A stretch of DNA of 64,000 bases from Pseudomonas sp. GCEP-101 (GCF_025133575.1 NZ_CP104011.1:4410965-4474964); one strand, 5' to 3'. Numbered from the stretch's first letter, positions 16,969 to 28,523 are shown. Notes: generated by a model not told the origin, from the letters alone. A program made the numbers and translations.

Positions 16969-19900
16969 GCCTGGTGGGCCTCGTGGTTCTGGGCGATGCG
17001 CGCTTGGTGCGCCTGTTTCTTCGCTTCACGGGCTTCCATGAAGCGGCGGATCAGCACATAGAAGACCGGGGTCAGCAGCAGGCCGAAGAAGGTCACGCCG
17101 AGCATCCCGGAGAACACCGCGACCCCCATGGCGTGGCGCATTTCAGCGCCGGCGCCGGACGACAGCACCAGGGGCACCACGCCCATGATGAAGGCGATGG
17201 AGGTCATCAGGATCGGCCGCAGACGCAGGCGGCAGGCTTCCAGCACCGCGCTCAGGCGGTCCATGCCTTCGTCCTGCTTGTCCTTGGCGAACTCGACGAT
17301 GAGGATCGCGTTCTTGCACGCCAGGCCCACCAGTACGATCAGGCCGATCTGGGTGAAGATGTTGTTGTCACCACCGGACAGGATCACGCCCGCGATGGCC
17401 GACAGCAGGGTCATCGGCACGATCAGGATCACCGCCAGCGGCAGGCCCCAGCTTTCGTACAGCGCGGCCAGCACGAGGAAGGCGAGCAGCACGCAGAGCG
17501 GGAACACGTACACCGCGGAGTTGCCGGCGAGGATCTGCTGGTAGGTCAGCTCGGTCCATTCGTAGGTCATGCCATTGGGCAGTTCTTGCTTGAGCAGGCG
17601 CTCGATGGCGGCCTCGGCCTGGCCGGAGCTGTAGCCCGGTGCGGCGGCGCCGTTGATCTCGGCCGTGATGAAGCCGTTGTAGTGCATCACGCGGTCGGGG
17701 CCGGCGGTGTCGCTGATCTTGATGAAGGTGGCCAGCGGGACCATTTCACCCAGGTTGTTGCGCACCTTCAGCTGGCCGATCTGCTCGGGTTCCAGACGGA
17801 ACTGCTGCTCGCCCTGGACGTTCACCTGGTAGGTGCGGCCGAAGCGGTTGAAGTCGTTCGCGTACAGCGAGCCCAGGTAGACCTGCAGGGTGTCGAAGAT
17901 GTCGCTGATCGCAACCCCGTGGGTCTTGGCCTTCTCGCGGTCGATGGCGGCATCCACCTGCGGCACGTTCACCTGGTAGCTGGTGAACACCGACATGGGG
18001 TTGAGCTCCGGCAGCGCGCGGGCCTTGTTGAGGATGTTCTGGGTCTGCGCGTAGAGCTCCTCGTAACCGGCGTTGCCGCGGTCCTCGATCTGCAGGCGGA
18101 AGCCGCCGATGGTCCCCAGCCCCTGTACAGGCGGCGGCGGGAAGATCGCGATGTAGGCGTCCTGGATGTCCGCGAACTGCTTGTTCAGCTCGGCGGCGAT
18201 CTCGTTGGCCGACATGCCCGGGCCCTTGCGCTCGCTGAAGTCCTTGAGCGGGGTGAAGACGATGCCGCTGTTGGGGCTGTTGGTGAAGCCGTTGATCGAC
18301 AGGCCCGGGAAGGACACGGTGTGCTCGATGCCCGGGTGCTTGCCGGCGATTTCCGACATGCGCTTGATCACCGCTTCGGTGCGGTCCAGGGTGGCGGCGT
18401 CGGGCAGTTGCGCGAAGGCCACCAGGTACTGCTTGTCCTGCTGCGGCACGAAGCCGGTGGGGGTGCTGGAGAAGCCCAGGTAGGTCAGGCCGATCAACCC
18501 GGCATACAGCAGCAGCGCGATGGAGCTGCCACGCAGCACGCGGGTGACGGTGCCGACATAGCCATGGCTGGCGCGGTCGAAGAAGCGGTTGAACGGACGG
18601 AACAGCCAGCCGCCCAGCAGCTTGTCCAGCAGCACCGAGAAGCGGTCCTTGGGCTCGTGGTGCCCCTTGAGCAGCACGGCGGACAGCGCCGGCGACAGGG
18701 TCAGCGAGTTGAACGCGGAGATCACCGTGGAGATCGCGATGGTCAGCGCGAACTGCCGGTAGAACTGCCCGGTGAGGCCGGAGATGAACGCGGTCGGGAT
18801 GAACACGGCGCACAGCACCAGCGCGGTGGCGATGATCGGCCCGGTCACTTCCTTCATGGCGCGCTTGGTCGCCTCCACAGGCGTGAGGCCCAGCCCGATG
18901 TTCCGCTCGACGTTCTCCACCACCACGATGGCGTCGTCCACCACGATGCCGATGGCCAGTACCAGGCCGAACAGCGACAGCGCGTTGAGCGAGAAGCCGA
19001 AGGCGTGCATCACCGCGAAGGTGCCGATCAGCGATACCGGTACGGCGGCCAGCGGGATGATCGAGGCGCGCCAGGTCTGCAGGAACAGCACGACCACCAG
19101 CACCACCAGGATCAGCGCTTCGAACAGGGTGTGGACCACCGCCTCGATGGAGCCGCGCACGAAGATGGTCGGGTCATAGACGATGGAATAGTCCACGCCC
19201 TGGGGGAAGTCCTTCTTCAGCTCGGCCATCTTCTCGCGCACCAGGTTGGAGATGGCGATGGCGTTGGAGCCGGGACGCTGGAAGATCGGGATGGCGACCG
19301 CCGGCTGGTTGTCCAGCAGCGAACGCAGCGCGTACTGGCTGGAGCCGAGTTCGACCCGGGCGATGTCCTTCAGGCGGGTGATCTCGCCGTCCGGGCCGCT
19401 GCGGATGATGATGTTCTCGAACTCTTCCTCGGTGACCAGGCGGCCCTGGGTGTTGATCGACAGCTGGAAGCTGGTGTCGCTCGGCGAGGGCGGGGCGCCC
19501 AGGGCACCGGCGGCCACCTGGCGGTTCTGCTCGCGGATCGCGGCGACCACATCGGTGGCGGTGAGGTTGCGCGAGGCCACCTTGTTCGGGTCCAGCCAGA
19601 CGCGCAGGGAGTAGTCGCCCATGCCGAACAGCTGCACGTCGCCCACGCCGTCCAGGCGCGCCAGCTCATCCTTGATGTTGAGGATGGCGTAGTTGGACAG
19701 GTAGAGCATGTCGTAGCGGTTATCCGGCGAGGTCAGGTGCACGACCATGGTCAGGTCGGGCGAGGCCTTGTCGACGGTGATGCCGATCCGCGTGACTTCC
19801 TCGGGCAGCTTGGGCTGCGTGCGGGTCACGCGGTTCTGCACCTGCACCTGCGCGTTGTCCAGGTCGGTGCCCAGGGCGAAGGTGATGGTGAGGGTCATCT

Positions 19901-20165
19901 TGCCGTCGGCAGTGGACTGCGAGGACATGTAGAGCATGTTCTCGACGCCGGTGATGGCCTGTTCCAGCGGCGCGGCGACGGTCTCGCCGATCACCTTGGG
20001 GTTGGCGCCGGGGAAGTTGGCGCGCACCACCACGGTGGGGGGCACCACTTCGGGGTATTCGCTGATCGGTAGCTGGAACAGCGAGATGGCCCCGCCGATC
20101 AGGATGATCAGCGAGAGCACGGCGGCGAAGATCGGCCGCTGGATGAAGAATTGCGAAAAGTTCAT
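16965..20165 (-). CDS. mexF: RND multidrug efflux pump MexF
   Basis: This 1066-residue HAE1-family RND transporter exports drugs such as chloramphenicol, fluoroquinolones and trimethoprim from the inner membrane, driven by protons. Twelve membrane helices are visible. The TM4 proton-relay aspartates are in GIVVDDAIVVVENVER, and the two large periplasmic loops are intact. The start MNFSQFFIQRPIF is the canonical RND N-terminus, with AGGA eight bases upstream of the ATG at 20163-20165. It matches MexF in length and sequence. An unusually long spacer of 248 bases separates it from mexE. Confidence 0.97.
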   Translation of the reverse strand: MNFSQFFIQRPIFAAVLSLIILIGGAISLFQLPISEYPEVVPPTVVVRANFPGANPKVIGETVAAPLEQAITGVENMLYMSSQSTADGKMTLTITFALGTDLDNAQVQVQNRVTRTQPKLPEEVTRIGITVDKASPDLTMVVHLTSPDNRYDMLYLSNYAILNIKDELARLDGVGDVQLFGMGDYSLRVWLDPNKVASRNLTATDVVAAIREQNRQVAAGALGAPPSPSDTSFQLSINTQGRLVTEEEFENIIIRSGPDGEITRLKDIARVELGSSQYALRSLLDNQPAVAIPIFQRPGSNAIAISNLVREKMAELKKDFPQGVDYSIVYDPTIFVRGSIEAVVHTLFEALILVVLVVVLFLQTWRASIIPLAAVPVSLIGTFAVMHAFGFSLNALSLFGLVLAIGIVVDDAIVVVENVERNIGLGLTPVEATKRAMKEVTGPIIATALVLCAVFIPTAFISGLTGQFYRQFALTIAISTVISAFNSLTLSPALSAVLLKGHHEPKDRFSVLLDKLLGGWLFRPFNRFFDRASHGYVGTVTRVLRGSSIALLLYAGLIGLTYLGFSSTPTGFVPQQDKQYLVAFAQLPDAATLDRTEAVIKRMSEIAGKHPGIEHTVSFPGLSINGFTNSPNSGIVFTPLKDFSERKGPGMSANEIAAELNKQFADIQDAYIAIFPPPPVQGLGTIGGFRLQIEDRGNAGYEELYAQTQNILNKARALPELNPMSVFTSYQVNVPQVDAAIDREKAKTHGVAISDIFDTLQVYLGSLYANDFNRFGRTYQVNVQGEQQFRLEPEQIGQLKVRNNLGEMVPLATFIKISDTAGPDRVMHYNGFITAEINGAAAPGYSSGQAEAAIERLLKQELPNGMTYEWTELTYQQILAGNSAVYVFPLCVLLAFLVLAALYESWGLPLAVILIVPMTLLSAIAGVILSGGDNNIFTQIGLIVLVGLACKNAILIVEFAKDKQDEGMDRLSAVLEACRLRLRPILMTSIAFIMGVVPLVLSSGAGAEMRHAMGVAVFSGMLGVTFFGLLLTPVFYVLIRRFMEAREAKKQAHQARIAQNHEAHQA

Positions 20166-20323
20166 GGCTGGTTCCTGTCGCGAACGCATGGTTCGCCAAA
20201 CCCGGGACAAAGGTCACCCAAGGCCCTGGTGGGAGAAGGGCCTGGCACATCATTCATGGTGAGTTCGTCGATGATCCGCCTGCGCTTGCCCAGACTGCGT
20301 TGGCCGTCGGTTCGCAATGCTCA

Positions 20324-20337
20324 TTCACTCCAGTGAA
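20324..20337. promoter_or_regulatory. Palindrome in the mexE-mexF spacer
   Basis: TTCACT-CC-AGTGAA is a perfect inverted repeat inside the 248-base gap between mexE and mexF. It could be an internal operator or an RNA hairpin. The rest of the gap contains no convincing gene. Confidence 0.35.
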
Positions 20338-20413
20338 CTGCGCTTGCTTACCGTCTTCCGCCTGGCCTGGCCTGCGCTCGGCAGGGTGCTCGATGAACTC
20401 GTACGGGTTGGGG

Positions 20414-21649
20414 TCAGCCGCGCGGCGCGCCCGGCTTGGCCGATTTCTCGGCGACCTTCGGCGCCTCGAAGCTCTCCAGCGCACGACGCTGGTCTTCGAG
20501 CTTGGCGAGGGTCGACTGGCTGGCCATCTCGACACCCTGGGCATCGACCTGGGCACCCGGGCGAACCCGTTGCAGGCCGTTGACCACGATGCGGTCACCC
20601 TTGGCCAGGCCGCTGCGGACGATGCGCAGGCCTTCGAGTTTCGGCCCCAGCTCGATGCCGCGGTACTGCACCTTGCTGTCCTTGTCGAGCACCAGCACGA
20701 ATTTCTTGCCCAGGTCTGTGCCGACCGCTTCGTCCTTGATCAGCGCGGCGGGGTAGGTGCCGCTGCCGACCAGCTTGATGCGGGCGTACAGGCCGGGGGT
20801 GAACTGGTTGGCGGCGTTGTCGAACACGGCGCGGCCACGGATGGTGCCGGTCTTGGGGTTGACCTGGTTGTCGAGGAAGTCCAGGCGCCCCTGGTGCGGG
20901 AAGCCGTCCTCGCCGGTCAGGCCCAGGTACACCGGGCTGGTGCCGCGGGCGTCCGGGCCACCCTTGCGGGCGAGGTCCACGTACTTGAGGTAGACGCGCT
21001 CGTCGGCGTCGAAGTACGCGTAGACCTTGTCGGTGGAGACCAGGGTGGTCAGCACGCTTTCGCCGCTGTTCACCAGGTTGCCGGCGGTGACTTCGGCGCG
21101 CGAGACGCGGCCGTCGATGGGCGCGGTGATCTGGGTGAACGACAGGTTCAGGCGGGCGTTGTCCAGTTCCGCCTGGGTCGCGGCGACCACGGCCTTGGCC
21201 TCGGTGGCGGCGGCGGTGCGGGCGTCGGCGAGTTCCGCGGAAATGGCGTTGGTGGCGCGCAGGCGCTCGCCACGGGAGGCTTCGTTGGCGGTGCGGGTCT
21301 GGTTGGCGCGGGCCTGTTGCAGCTGGGCTTCCAGGCGATGCACCTCGGCCTGGAACGGCCGCGGGTCGATCTGGAACAGCAGGTCGCCTTTCTTCACCAG
21401 GGCGCCTTCGCGGAAGGCGACGCGGTCGATGTAGCCGGAGACGCGTGGGCGCAGTTCGACGGATTCCGGAGCCTCCAGGCGGCCGGTGAACTCGTCCCAT
21501 TCGTTGATCGGTTGCTCGATGACATCCGCCACGCTGACCTTGGGGGCGGCCATGTTCTGGGCTGCCTCCTGGCCCTTGCCGCACGCGCTGAGAACCAGCA
21601 CGGCGGCCAACGCCAACGGAATACGCAAGGTGTTCAGATTTCGCTCCAT
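20414..21649 (-). CDS. mexE: RND efflux periplasmic adaptor MexE
   Basis: This 411-residue membrane-fusion protein joins MexF to OprN. A lipobox VLSAC (Cys23) ends the signal peptide. It has the barrel-sandwich lipoyl halves (LRPRVSGYIDRVAFREGALVKKGDLLF and ITAPIDGRVSRAEVTAGNLV), a coiled-coil hairpin between them (about residues 95-160), and a C-terminal membrane-proximal domain ending in an Ala/Lys-rich tail. It is close to the length of P. aeruginosa MexE. The start has no in-frame rival. Transcription is probably driven by MexT from the region at 21.7 kb. Confidence 0.95.
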   Translation of the reverse strand: MERNLNTLRIPLALAAVLVLSACGKGQEAAQNMAAPKVSVADVIEQPINEWDEFTGRLEAPESVELRPRVSGYIDRVAFREGALVKKGDLLFQIDPRPFQAEVHRLEAQLQQARANQTRTANEASRGERLRATNAISAELADARTAAATEAKAVVAATQAELDNARLNLSFTQITAPIDGRVSRAEVTAGNLVNSGESVLTTLVSTDKVYAYFDADERVYLKYVDLARKGGPDARGTSPVYLGLTGEDGFPHQGRLDFLDNQVNPKTGTIRGRAVFDNAANQFTPGLYARIKLVGSGTYPAALIKDEAVGTDLGKKFVLVLDKDSKVQYRGIELGPKLEGLRIVRSGLAKGDRIVVNGLQRVRPGAQVDAQGVEMASQSTLAKLEDQRRALESFEAPKVAEKSAKPGAPRG

Positions 21650-21727
21650 GGAAAGGACTCCGGCGATCTAATTGATTTTGGGATTTCTGATGGAGCGGAG
21701 TCTGCGCAAGGGGGCGCCTGGGAACTA

Positions 21728-21742
21728 ATCGAACGAGCAGAT
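21728..21742. promoter_or_regulatory. nod-box-type MexT site 1 (ATC-N9-GAT)
   Basis: ATC-GAACGAGCA-GAT lies 79 bases upstream of the mexE ATG. ATC-N9-GAT is the nod-box core described for MexT-regulated promoters. Its position fits an activator site. Confidence 0.65.
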
Positions 21743-21747
21743 TTTGA

Positions 21748-21766
21748 TTATCACGCGCAGTGATAA
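21748..21766. promoter_or_regulatory. nod-box-type MexT site 2 inside a perfect palindrome
   Basis: TTATCAC-GCGCA-GTGATAA is a perfect 7-bp inverted repeat that contains a second ATC-N9-GAT box at 21750-21764. It begins 22 bases after the first box, about two helical turns, so a MexT tetramer could contact both from one face of the DNA. Confidence 0.65.
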
Positions 21767-21872
21767 ATGCTTTTGCACTATGCGTACGAATAGATAGAAG
21801 GAACGGGCACGGGGATTGCCCGCCAGCGCGGCGTTTCCCTGTAGGAGCAATTGTCTTTCTCTGAAAACCCGT

Positions 21873-22275
21873 ACCGGCTATTCCCCTCTCCCTAACCCTC
21901 TCCCTGAAGGGAGTGGGGACCGTATGGTGCAGGATGAAACCTCGGCATCAGCCGGCACGGACAGCTCCCTCTCCCTTCAGGGAGAGGGCGGGGGAGAGGG
22001 TATGCCCCGGCGAAATACTTCAGGTAGGAGCGGGCCTCGCCCGCGACCGCGCGCATGGCTCGCTCCTACATGTGACGTAGGGGAAATAACGCCTCGGGCG
22101 TCATCCGCCGCGACATTACCGGCGGATAACCTGTTCCAGGTTATGCGCCCTACGGCCTGAGCCTCCCTGTGGGGCTCTTCGCAGGAGCGAGGGGGACGCC
22201 ATCGTTATTGCTCGCGAAGCTTTTCCACCCGATGCACCGTGCCGTGCGGGTTCGCGAGCAAGCTCGCTCCTACAA
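21873..22275. repeat. REP cluster between mexE and mexT
   Basis: This gap holds several inverted repeats and no gene: a CCCTCTCCCT/AGGGAGAGGG pair (about 21873-22000), a GTAGGAGCGGGCC-type REP (22024-22069), GCGTCATCCGCC/GGCGGATAACC motifs (about 22098-22150), and an AGGAGCGAG...CTCGCTCCT REP pair (22182-22275). They lie between the mexT stop and the mexE promoter. Confidence 0.8.
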
Positions 22276-22297
22276 GGTCAGCTTACGTAGGGCGGTG

Positions 22298-23212
22298 TCA
22301 GAGACTGTCCGGATCACCCACGAACATGGTGATGCGCGATCGCAGCCAGCGTTCGGCCGGGTCCTGATCCTGGGCGCCGCGCCAGACCATGGACAGCTCG
22401 GCCAGGCGGGTGGGGAAGGGCGGATCCTCGGCGCGCAGGCCGCCGGCAGCGGTCAGCGCCAGGGCCACATACTCCGGCACGGTCGCAATGATGTCGGTGC
22501 CTGCCAGCAACTGCGCCAGGCCGACGAATTGCGGCACCGCGAGCACCACCTGGCGCTTGCGGTCCATCTCGGCGAGGGTCTGGTCGACGAAGCCGTCCAG
22601 GTCGCCGGCATAGGACACCAGAGCGTGCGGACGCGCGCAGTAATCATCGAGGGTCAGCGCGCCGGGGATCGAGTCGGCGCGCAGGATCTTCCAGGTGCTG
22701 CGGCGCAGGGTCTTGCGCTTGGCGTTGGCCGGCAGCTCGTCGGTGTAGCTCACGCCCACGGAGATTTCCCCGGAGGCCAGCAACTGCGGCATCAGCAGGT
22801 AGTTGGCGCGGCGCACCACCAGGGTAATGCCCGGGGCTTCCGAGCGCAGGCGGCGCAGCAGCGGCGGCAGCAGGCCGAACTCCACGTCGTCGGACAGGCC
22901 GATGCGGAACACCGCCTTGCTGGTGGCCGGGTCGAAGTCGGCGGCGCGGCTCAGGGCGGTGGAGATGGAGTCCAGCGCCGGCGAAAGGTGGCCGAAGATC
23001 TCCTGCGCCCGCGCAGTGGGTTCCATGCTGCGCCCGGTGCGCACGAACAGCGGGTCGTCGAACAGACCGCGCAGGCGCGCCAGGGCCGCACTGATCGCCG
23101 GCTGGCCGAGGAACAGCTTCTCGGCGGCGCGGGTCACGCTGCGCTCATGCATCAGCGTCTCGAAAACGATCAACAGGTTGAGGTCAACCTTGCGGAGGTC
23201 GTTGCGGTTCAT
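22298..23212 (-). CDS. mexT: LysR-type activator MexT
   Basis: This 304-residue LysR-type regulator activates mexEF-oprN and mexS. The sequence MNRNDLRKVDLNLLIVFETL, the HTH RSVTRAAEKLFLGQPAISAAL and the end SRITMFVGDPDSL match active MexT almost residue for residue in conserved parts, as recalled. The frame is uninterrupted, so the 8-bp insertion that silences mexT in some P. aeruginosa strains is not suggested here. It lies upstream of mexE on the same strand and is divergent from mexS, as in P. aeruginosa. Confidence 0.95.
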   Translation of the reverse strand: MNRNDLRKVDLNLLIVFETLMHERSVTRAAEKLFLGQPAISAALARLRGLFDDPLFVRTGRSMEPTARAQEIFGHLSPALDSISTALSRAADFDPATSKAVFRIGLSDDVEFGLLPPLLRRLRSEAPGITLVVRRANYLLMPQLLASGEISVGVSYTDELPANAKRKTLRRSTWKILRADSIPGALTLDDYCARPHALVSYAGDLDGFVDQTLAEMDRKRQVVLAVPQFVGLAQLLAGTDIIATVPEYVALALTAAGGLRAEDPPFPTRLAELSMVWRGAQDQDPAERWLRSRITMFVGDPDSL

Positions 23213-23525
23213 GGGGACTCCCTGGCGATGGGGGAAAAGTGAGGCCGAGCGTGTCCTGAGTCAAGTCTGTCAGATAAGTCCTTGATCAATTTCCACTTTT
23301 TTATTGAGAATCTTGCCACGGCAGTGTGGTCGGACGCTGTAAGGAAAGCGCCGCCCCGGTTCCGCCCGCAGTCCCGTCGCAGAGCCTTGCAGCCGCGCCG
23401 GACAAGGCTTGCGCGGCAGGCCGAATCATCGCCATTTATGTCAACTATCAACGGTGAACGGTGGCGTCACCCTTAAAGCCCGGATAGAGTCCGTGGCTAT
23501 GAGCACTACTAAGGCGAGGTATGTG

Positions 23526-24545
23526 ATGTCCCGCATGATCCGTTTCCACCAGTTCGGTGACGCCTCGGTCCTGAAGATCGAGGAAATGCCGACCCCGCAA
23601 CCGGGGCCGGGTGAAGTGCTGGTCCGTACCCAGGCACTGGGCGTCAGTTGGCGCGACGTGCTCTGGCGGCAGAACCTCGCCCCGGATCAGGCCAAGCTGC
23701 CGGCGGGCATCGGTTATGAACTTTCCGGCATCGTCGAAGCCGTGGGCGAGGGCGTGGAAGACCTGCAGCCCGGCGTGGCGGTGGCCAGTTTCCCGGCGAA
23801 CTCGCCGAACCTGTACCCGGCCTGGGGCGACCACGTCATCGTGCCGCGCACCTCGCTGACCCGTTACCCCGAGGTGCTGAGCCCGGTCGAAGCTGCCGTG
23901 CATTACACCGGCCTGCTGTATTCCTACTTCGCCCTGGTGGAGTTGGCGCAGATCAAGCCCGGCCAGCGCGTGCTGATCACCGAGGCCGGCCATTGCCTGG
24001 CTCCCCAGGCGGTACAGCTGGCCAAGGCGCTCGGTGCCCAGGTGATCGCCACCACCAGCCACGAGGAGACCCGCGAGTTCCTCAAGGGCCTGGGGGCGGA
24101 CAAGATCATCTACACCGAGGAGCAGGACCTGGTGCTGGAAGTCGAGCGCTTCACCAAGGGTGAAGGCGTGGAGATCGTCCTCGACCAGTGCGCCGGCCCG
24201 CAGATGAAGCTGCTGGGTGACGTGGCCGCGCAGCGCGGCAAGCTGATCCTCTACGGCATCAACGGCGGCAACGATGCGGCCTTCCCGGCCTGTGCGGCGT
24301 TCAAGAAGCACCTGCAGTTCTACCGTCACTGCGTGCTGGACTTCACCGGGCAACCGGAGATCGGCCTGACCCGCAACGACGAAGCCGTGCAACGGGCGCT
24401 GACCGCGATCAACCAGATGACCGCCGACCAGCTGCTCAAGCCGAGCATCGACCGGGTGTTCGATTTCGCCCAGTACCGCGACGCCAACTACTACATGGAA
24501 ACCTGCCCGAGCGGCGGCCGTGTGGTGATGAAGATGCCGGAGTGA
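23526..24545 (+). CDS. mexS: Zinc-independent quinone-type oxidoreductase MexS
   Basis: This 339-residue medium-chain dehydrogenase/reductase lacks the zinc-binding residues of alcohol dehydrogenases and has a Rossmann region around VLITEAGHCLAPQAVQLAKALGAQVIATT. It matches MexS (PA2491) in length, opening (MSRMIRFHQFGDASVLK), WRQNLAPDQA and AFKKHLQFYRHC. In P. aeruginosa, loss of MexS raises MexT activity, probably through accumulation of an electrophilic metabolite. A GAGGT site precedes the ATG at 23526. It is divergent from mexT with about 310 bases between them. Confidence 0.93.
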   Translation: MSRMIRFHQFGDASVLKIEEMPTPQPGPGEVLVRTQALGVSWRDVLWRQNLAPDQAKLPAGIGYELSGIVEAVGEGVEDLQPGVAVASFPANSPNLYPAWGDHVIVPRTSLTRYPEVLSPVEAAVHYTGLLYSYFALVELAQIKPGQRVLITEAGHCLAPQAVQLAKALGAQVIATTSHEETREFLKGLGADKIIYTEEQDLVLEVERFTKGEGVEIVLDQCAGPQMKLLGDVAAQRGKLILYGINGGNDAAFPACAAFKKHLQFYRHCVLDFTGQPEIGLTRNDEAVQRALTAINQMTADQLLKPSIDRVFDFAQYRDANYYMETCPSGGRVVMKMPE

Positions 24546-24562
24546 TCGGGTATCGGTAACTG

Positions 24563-24592
24563 AAAAAGCCACTCTTCGGAGTGGCTTTTTTA
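24563..24592 (+). terminator. Terminator of mexS
   Basis: AAAAAGCCACTC-TTCG-GAGTGGCTTTTTT forms a perfect stem with a TTCG loop and T tract immediately after mexS. Confidence 0.9.
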
Positions 24593-24617
24593 TGCGCGCG
24601 GGATTCCTGGTATCCCT

Positions 24618-24753
24618 GTAGGAGCGAGCTTGCTCGCGGACAGGGTTTCCGGCCACACCTGCGTCAGACGGGTTCGCGAGCAAGCTCGCTCCTACAAAAG
24701 CGGAGAAAGGCGTTTTGCCTTAACCGTCGGAGCGGACTCCGTCCGCGATCGCT
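24618..24753. repeat. REP pair and partial REP
   Basis: GTAGGAGCGAGCTTGCTCGCGGA and its inverse TTCGCGAGCAAGCTCGCTCCTAC bound a 78-base element (24618-24695). A partial copy, GGAGCGGACTCCGTCCGC, follows. No gene is seen between 24.6 and 24.97 kb; the final part is probably the promoter of the molybdenum hydroxylase operon. Confidence 0.85.
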
Positions 24754-24973
24754 CTCCGCAAACGCCGACCCCATCCTGTGCAGTATCAGGCAAGGCTTGG
24801 GAGAACCAGGCAAACCGCTCGGCGCCTGACTCGCGTATCGTCGCGGCACGTGCCTGCGCTTGCGCCTAGGCTCAATCCATTGCGTGCCGGAGCCGCTGCG
24901 CTTCGCTCCATGTCTAGCCCCTGCTTTATGTCACCCGGCTTTTCATATCCAAGAGAATGAGGTGAACCTCCCG

Positions 24974-25432
24974 ATGATTACCGTGAACCTGAACGGCAAG
25001 GACCACGAACTCGACGCCCCCGGCGAGATGCCGCTGCTCTGGGCCATCCGTGACGTGGCCGGGCTGACCGGCACCAAGTACGGTTGCGGCATGGCGCTGT
25101 GCGGCGCCTGCACCGTGCACATCGATGGCCAGCCGACGCGTTCCTGCGTCACCCCGCTGGCGGCGGTGGCCGGCAAGAAGATCACCACCATCGAGGCGGT
25201 CGCCGAGCAGGCTGCCGGCAAGGCGGTGCAGGAGGCCTGGCGCAAGCTCGACGTGGTGCAGTGCGGCTACTGCCAGTCCGGGCAGATCATGTCGGCCACC
25301 GCGCTGCTGGCTTCGAACAAGGCGCCCAGCGACGCCGACATCGACGCCGCCATGAGCGGCAACATCTGCCGCTGCGCCACCTATGCGCGGATTCGCGCGG
25401 CGATCCACGACGCCGCCCAGACCTTGGCTTGA
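24974..25432 (+). CDS. Molybdenum hydroxylase, [2Fe-2S] subunit (IorA-like)
   Basis: This 152-residue protein is the small electron-transfer subunit of a xanthine-oxidase-family hydroxylase. The first cluster motif is YGCGMALCGACTVHIDG (Cys at about 37, 42 and 45, with a distant C57), and the second, C-terminal four-helix cluster is CGYCQSGQ and NICRCATYARIR. The length equals that of isoquinoline 1-oxidoreductase alpha subunit. The ATG at 24974 gives the standard MITVNLNGK start. It precedes the large subunit by eleven bases. Confidence 0.9.
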   Translation: MITVNLNGKDHELDAPGEMPLLWAIRDVAGLTGTKYGCGMALCGACTVHIDGQPTRSCVTPLAAVAGKKITTIEAVAEQAAGKAVQEAWRKLDVVQCGYCQSGQIMSATALLASNKAPSDADIDAAMSGNICRCATYARIRAAIHDAAQTLA

Positions 25433-25443
25433 GGACCGACGTC

Positions 25444-27687
<2,244 letters not shown>

Positions 27688-27704
27688 TGCCCGCCCCCTG
27701 ACAC

Positions 27705-27730
27705 AAATGCCCCGCACGAGCGGGGCATTT
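27705..27730. terminator. Hairpin terminator, probably bidirectional
   Basis: AAATGCCCCG-CACGAG-CGGGGCATTT is a perfect 10-bp stem between the molybdenum hydroxylase operon and the convergent small gene. T tracts are short, so termination may be partial. Confidence 0.7.
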
Positions 27731-27758
27731 GCTTGCCAGGGTCTACGCTTTCAGAAGA

Positions 27759-27959
27759 TCAGGCGACCAGGGCCTGCGGTTCTTGGCAGATCAGCTCACG
27801 CAGCGCGCGCCGCTCGTCGGGCAGGGTGGCTGCGCTGTGCAGGGCCAGGCCGCCGTCCCCGTCGGGCACGGCAATCTCGGTCTCGAAGTGCAATTGCACC
27901 TCGTCCAGGGTGATGTAGGTGATGCGGTAGGCCTCGGTGCTGTGCGTGGGAGTAGGCAT
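27759..27959 (-). CDS. Small hypothetical cytoplasmic protein
   Basis: This 66-residue acidic protein reads EAYRITYITLDEVQLHFETEIAVPDGDGG and then a helical ERRALRELICQEPQ tail. It has no signal or membrane helix. The ATG at 27957-27959 gives a compact two-strand-plus-helix product. The family was not recognised. It is divergent from rraB. Confidence 0.55.
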   Translation of the reverse strand: MPTPTHSTEAYRITYITLDEVQLHFETEIAVPDGDGGLALHSAATLPDERRALRELICQEPQALVA

Positions 27960-28168
27960 GGTCGCAGGCTCGATGAGGGGGGAGGGCGCAGGCCCGATGG
28001 AGGCATCGTCGCGCTGAGCGGCCAAGCTCGGAAGTGAAACGCCGTGATGGTGAACATCACCGAAGGCGATGGTGCCGGCGAGATTTTCCGGCAGTTGTCA
28101 TGCAGGACGGGTATCCTGCGCGGGCGTGCCCACACCGGGCACTTTGTAAATCGAATTGGAGCAGTGAC

Positions 28169-28504
28169 ATGAGCCGCGACAAGCAGCTTTTCCCGGACGA
28201 CGAAATCGGCGACGCCCTGTGGGCCCTGCAGGAAGACGGCGAAGACCTCTCCCTCGAGCATGAGGTGGAGTTCGCGGTGATCTTCCCGGACGAGCAGTCC
28301 GCCCTGGACTTCGCCATCATGCTGCTGCAGAACGGGCAGAAGGTGGCGTACTCCGAGTACGACGGCAACGACAAGCTGCCCTGGCAGGTCCTGGCCTACC
28401 CGGTGATGGAGCTGTCCCACGAGCACATCAGCGGCTACGCCGCGCTGCTGTCCGAGCACTCCGCCGACCTGGGCGGGCAGATGGACGGCTGGTCGGCGCT
28501 CTGA
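28169..28504 (+). CDS. rraB: RraB-family regulator of RNase E
   Basis: This 111-residue acidic protein matches the RraB (regulator of ribonuclease E activity B) family: FPDDEIGDALWALQEDGEDL, then EVEFAVIFPDEQSALDFA and a central beta sheet ending in a conserved SEYDGND-PWQV pattern. RraB binds the RNase E scaffold and restrains mRNA decay in enterobacteria. TTGGAG precedes the ATG. Family placement is fairly firm; function in this species is inferred. Confidence 0.8.
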   Translation: MSRDKQLFPDDEIGDALWALQEDGEDLSLEHEVEFAVIFPDEQSALDFAIMLLQNGQKVAYSEYDGNDKLPWQVLAYPVMELSHEHISGYAALLSEHSADLGGQMDGWSAL

Positions 28505-28523
28505 TCGCCCGACGCTGCACGGG

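Noticed and set aside
16974..20072. 1032-codon frame on the plus strand opposite mexF
   Set aside because: It is a GC-driven shadow of mexF with His/Gln/Val/Gly-rich low-complexity translation and no family motifs.
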